In this document: piece after piece, positions 5,361 to 6,586 of the stretch
How the letters are laid out: the number at the start of each line of letters is the position of its first letter
How positions within the stretch are numbered: the stretch's first letter is position 1
From: Lachnospiraceae bacterium
GTDB lineage: Bacteria > Bacillota > Clostridia > Lachnospirales > Lachnospiraceae
Length of the DNA stretch: 6,586 bases
Assembly (NCBI GenBank): GCA_900764225.1
Contig: CAAFNG010000232.1
Coordinates: 1 to 6,586, forward strand
Direction of reading: 5' to 3'
Translations under genes and position numbers: made by a program
The notes under the pieces: model-generated
What the model was told of the DNA's origin: nothing
Database searches by the model: none
What the model saw: the letters and a program-made list of their open reading frames with translations, nothing else

Positions 5361-6461
5361 ATGAAATCATACTTTTTTTATACGGATCAGCTTACCGTTG
5401 GTTATGATGGAAAGCCTCTGATCCGTGAGATCAATATCAAACTGAACAAAGGAGAGATCCTGACGCTGATCGGACCAAACGGTGCCGGAAAATCTACGAT
5501 CCTCAAGAGTATCACAAGACAGCTTTCCCTGATCAGCGGAACGGTATATCTGGAACAGTCAGAAATGAGCAGGATGACCAACAAGGAAGTTTCAAAGAAG
5601 CTGGCTGTAGTGCTCACAGAACGGATGCGCCCGGAGCTTATGACCTGCGAGGATGTGGTAGCGACCGGCCGTTATCCTTATACGGGAACTCTTGGAATCC
5701 TTTCGGAGGAGGACAGGAAAAAAGTCCGCAATGCCATGGAGATGGTTCATGCCTGGGACTTAAAAGACCGGGATTTTACTGCGATCAGTGACGGACAGCG
5801 TCAGAGAATTCTGCTTGCACGTGCCATCTGTCAGGAGCCGGAAATCATCATTCTGGATGAGCCGACCTCATTTCTGGATATCCGGCACAAGCTGGAGCTT
5901 CTTGCCATCCTGAAAAAAATGGTTCTGGAAAAAAAAGTTACAGTAATCATGTCACTTCATGAGCTGGATCTTGCCCAGAAGATATCCGATCAGGTGATCT
6001 GTGTTCATGGCGATCACATCGAAAAATACGGCACACCGGAGGAGATTTTTACATCGGAATATATCTGTGAACTTTATGGAATCACACGTGGAAGCTATAA
6101 CGCAGAGTTTGGCTGTGTGGAGATGGAACCGCCGGCCGGAGAACCGGAGGTGTTCATCATTGGAGGCAACGGAAGTGGTATTCCCGTATACCGGAAGCTG
6201 CAGCGCCAGGGAATTCCATTTATCACAGGAGTTCTTCATACCAATGATGCGGATTATCAGGTGGCAAAAGAGCTCGCATGTGAAGTGATCACGGAGAAGC
6301 CTTTTGAGTGTATTTCCGATGCAGCTTATCAGAAAGCACTGGAAGCTATGAAAAAATGCCGGGAAGTCTGTTGCCCGCTGAAGGATTTTGGTACCATGAA
6401 TGCCGGAAACCGGAAATTATTGGAAGAAGCAGAAAAAAACGGAAAATTAAAACATATATAA
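5361..6461 (+). CDS. ABC transporter ATPase with fused C-terminal domain (BtuD/FecE-like)
   Basis: Residues 1-250 are a complete FecE/BtuD-type ATPase that powers the permease: Walker A GPNGAGKST (38-46), signature ISDGQRQR (142-149), Walker B IIILDEPTS (162-170), D-loop FLD (171-173) and switch His200 in SLHE. The Q-loop is unusual: the position reads VVLTERM (83-89), with Thr/Glu where Gln is normal, which I believe is a subfamily trait. Residues about 262-366 are an added domain, since stand-alone ATPases of this kind stop near 250-260. It has a Gly-rich turn IIGGNGSGIP (266-275), a pattern GVLHTNDADYQVAKELACEVI (280-300), a Cys cluster C333/C337/C338 and an FGTMNAGN motif (343-350). From memory, haloarchaeal BtuD proteins carry a similar C-terminal domain, which would favour cobalamin transport. 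It may sense a ligand or gate hydrolysis. A binding site AGAGGA (5348-5353) lies inside the permease gene, indicating coupled translation. Confidence 0.95.
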   Translation: MKSYFFYTDQLTVGYDGKPLIREINIKLNKGEILTLIGPNGAGKSTILKSITRQLSLISGTVYLEQSEMSRMTNKEVSKKLAVVLTERMRPELMTCEDVVATGRYPYTGTLGILSEEDRKKVRNAMEMVHAWDLKDRDFTAISDGQRQRILLARAICQEPEIIILDEPTSFLDIRHKLELLAILKKMVLEKKVTVIMSLHELDLAQKISDQVICVHGDHIEKYGTPEEIFTSEYICELYGITRGSYNAEFGCVEMEPPAGEPEVFIIGGNGSGIPVYRKLQRQGIPFITGVLHTNDADYQVAKELACEVITEKPFECISDAAYQKALEAMKKCREVCCPLKDFGTMNAGNRKLLEEAEKNGKLKHI

Positions 6462-6469
6462 AAATAACG

Positions 6470-6532
6470 AAAGACCATTTTGCAGGTGTACAGATCAGTC
6501 TGAGAAAAAATATCTGCAGAATGGTCTTTTTT
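6470..6532 (+). terminator. Intrinsic terminator of the operon
   Basis: AAAGACCATTTTGCAG (6470-6485) pairs with CTGCAGAATGGTCTTT (6514-6529): a 16-bp stem with one G-T pair, ending in six T residues (6527-6532). The 28-base loop holds a small extra hairpin, CAGA (6491-6494) with TCTG (6499-6502). It starts nine bases after the ATPase stop codon and is the clear end of the transcript. The A-run at its 5' side gives a weak mirror U-tract, so some bidirectional action is possible. Confidence 0.93.
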
Positions 6533-6586
6533 ATACAGAAAATTGAGACAATAGAAATTACAAATATCTATATATCGGTGTTATAA

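Overview
The window looks like the end of a draft-assembly contig from a Gram-positive gut Firmicute, most likely a Lachnospiraceae-type Clostridium relative. The grounds are moderate GC with AT-rich intergenic DNA, strong AGGAGG-like ribosome binding sites, Sec signal peptides typical of Firmicutes, and a secreted-protein helical module (ALTDAQKELV) common in clostridial surface proteins. The genus cannot be fixed from the sequence. Bases 1-26 are not biological: they are the tail of a Nextera/Tn5 library adapter.

Layout, all on the + strand. Bases 27-221 are AT-rich and hold no gene I can support. A sigma-A-type promoter (222-250) drives a leader RNA containing a cobalamin riboswitch aptamer (264-445), a P13-type hairpin (453-473) and an intrinsic terminator (540-566). 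Five genes follow: (1) an exported CbiK-family cobaltochelatase homologue with a helical N-terminal module and an acidic Ser/Asp/Ala tail (614-1909); (2) an exported protein with two related beta-rich, NEAT-like domains (2133-3122); (3) an exported PF01497-type solute-binding protein (3119-4264); (4) a FecCD/BtuC-family permease (4339-5358); (5) an ABC ATPase with an extra C-terminal domain (5361-6461). A strong branched-loop terminator (6470-6532) closes the unit. The 223-base gap between genes 1 and 2 holds two sizeable hairpins.

Working model: this is a B12-repressed uptake operon for a corrinoid or other (metallo)tetrapyrrole. The permease, ATPase and binding protein form a type II importer. 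The two upstream secreted proteins would capture the ligand outside the cell, or insert or remove its metal, before delivery. The riboswitch makes a corrinoid, a corrinoid precursor or cobalt more likely than heme, but the cargo is not proven by sequence. The unusual points are an exported chelatase homologue, a Gram-positive binding protein without a lipobox, the ATPase fusion, and a leader RNA in which the P13 loop can pair either with the aptamer or with the terminator stem, giving a readable on/off switch.
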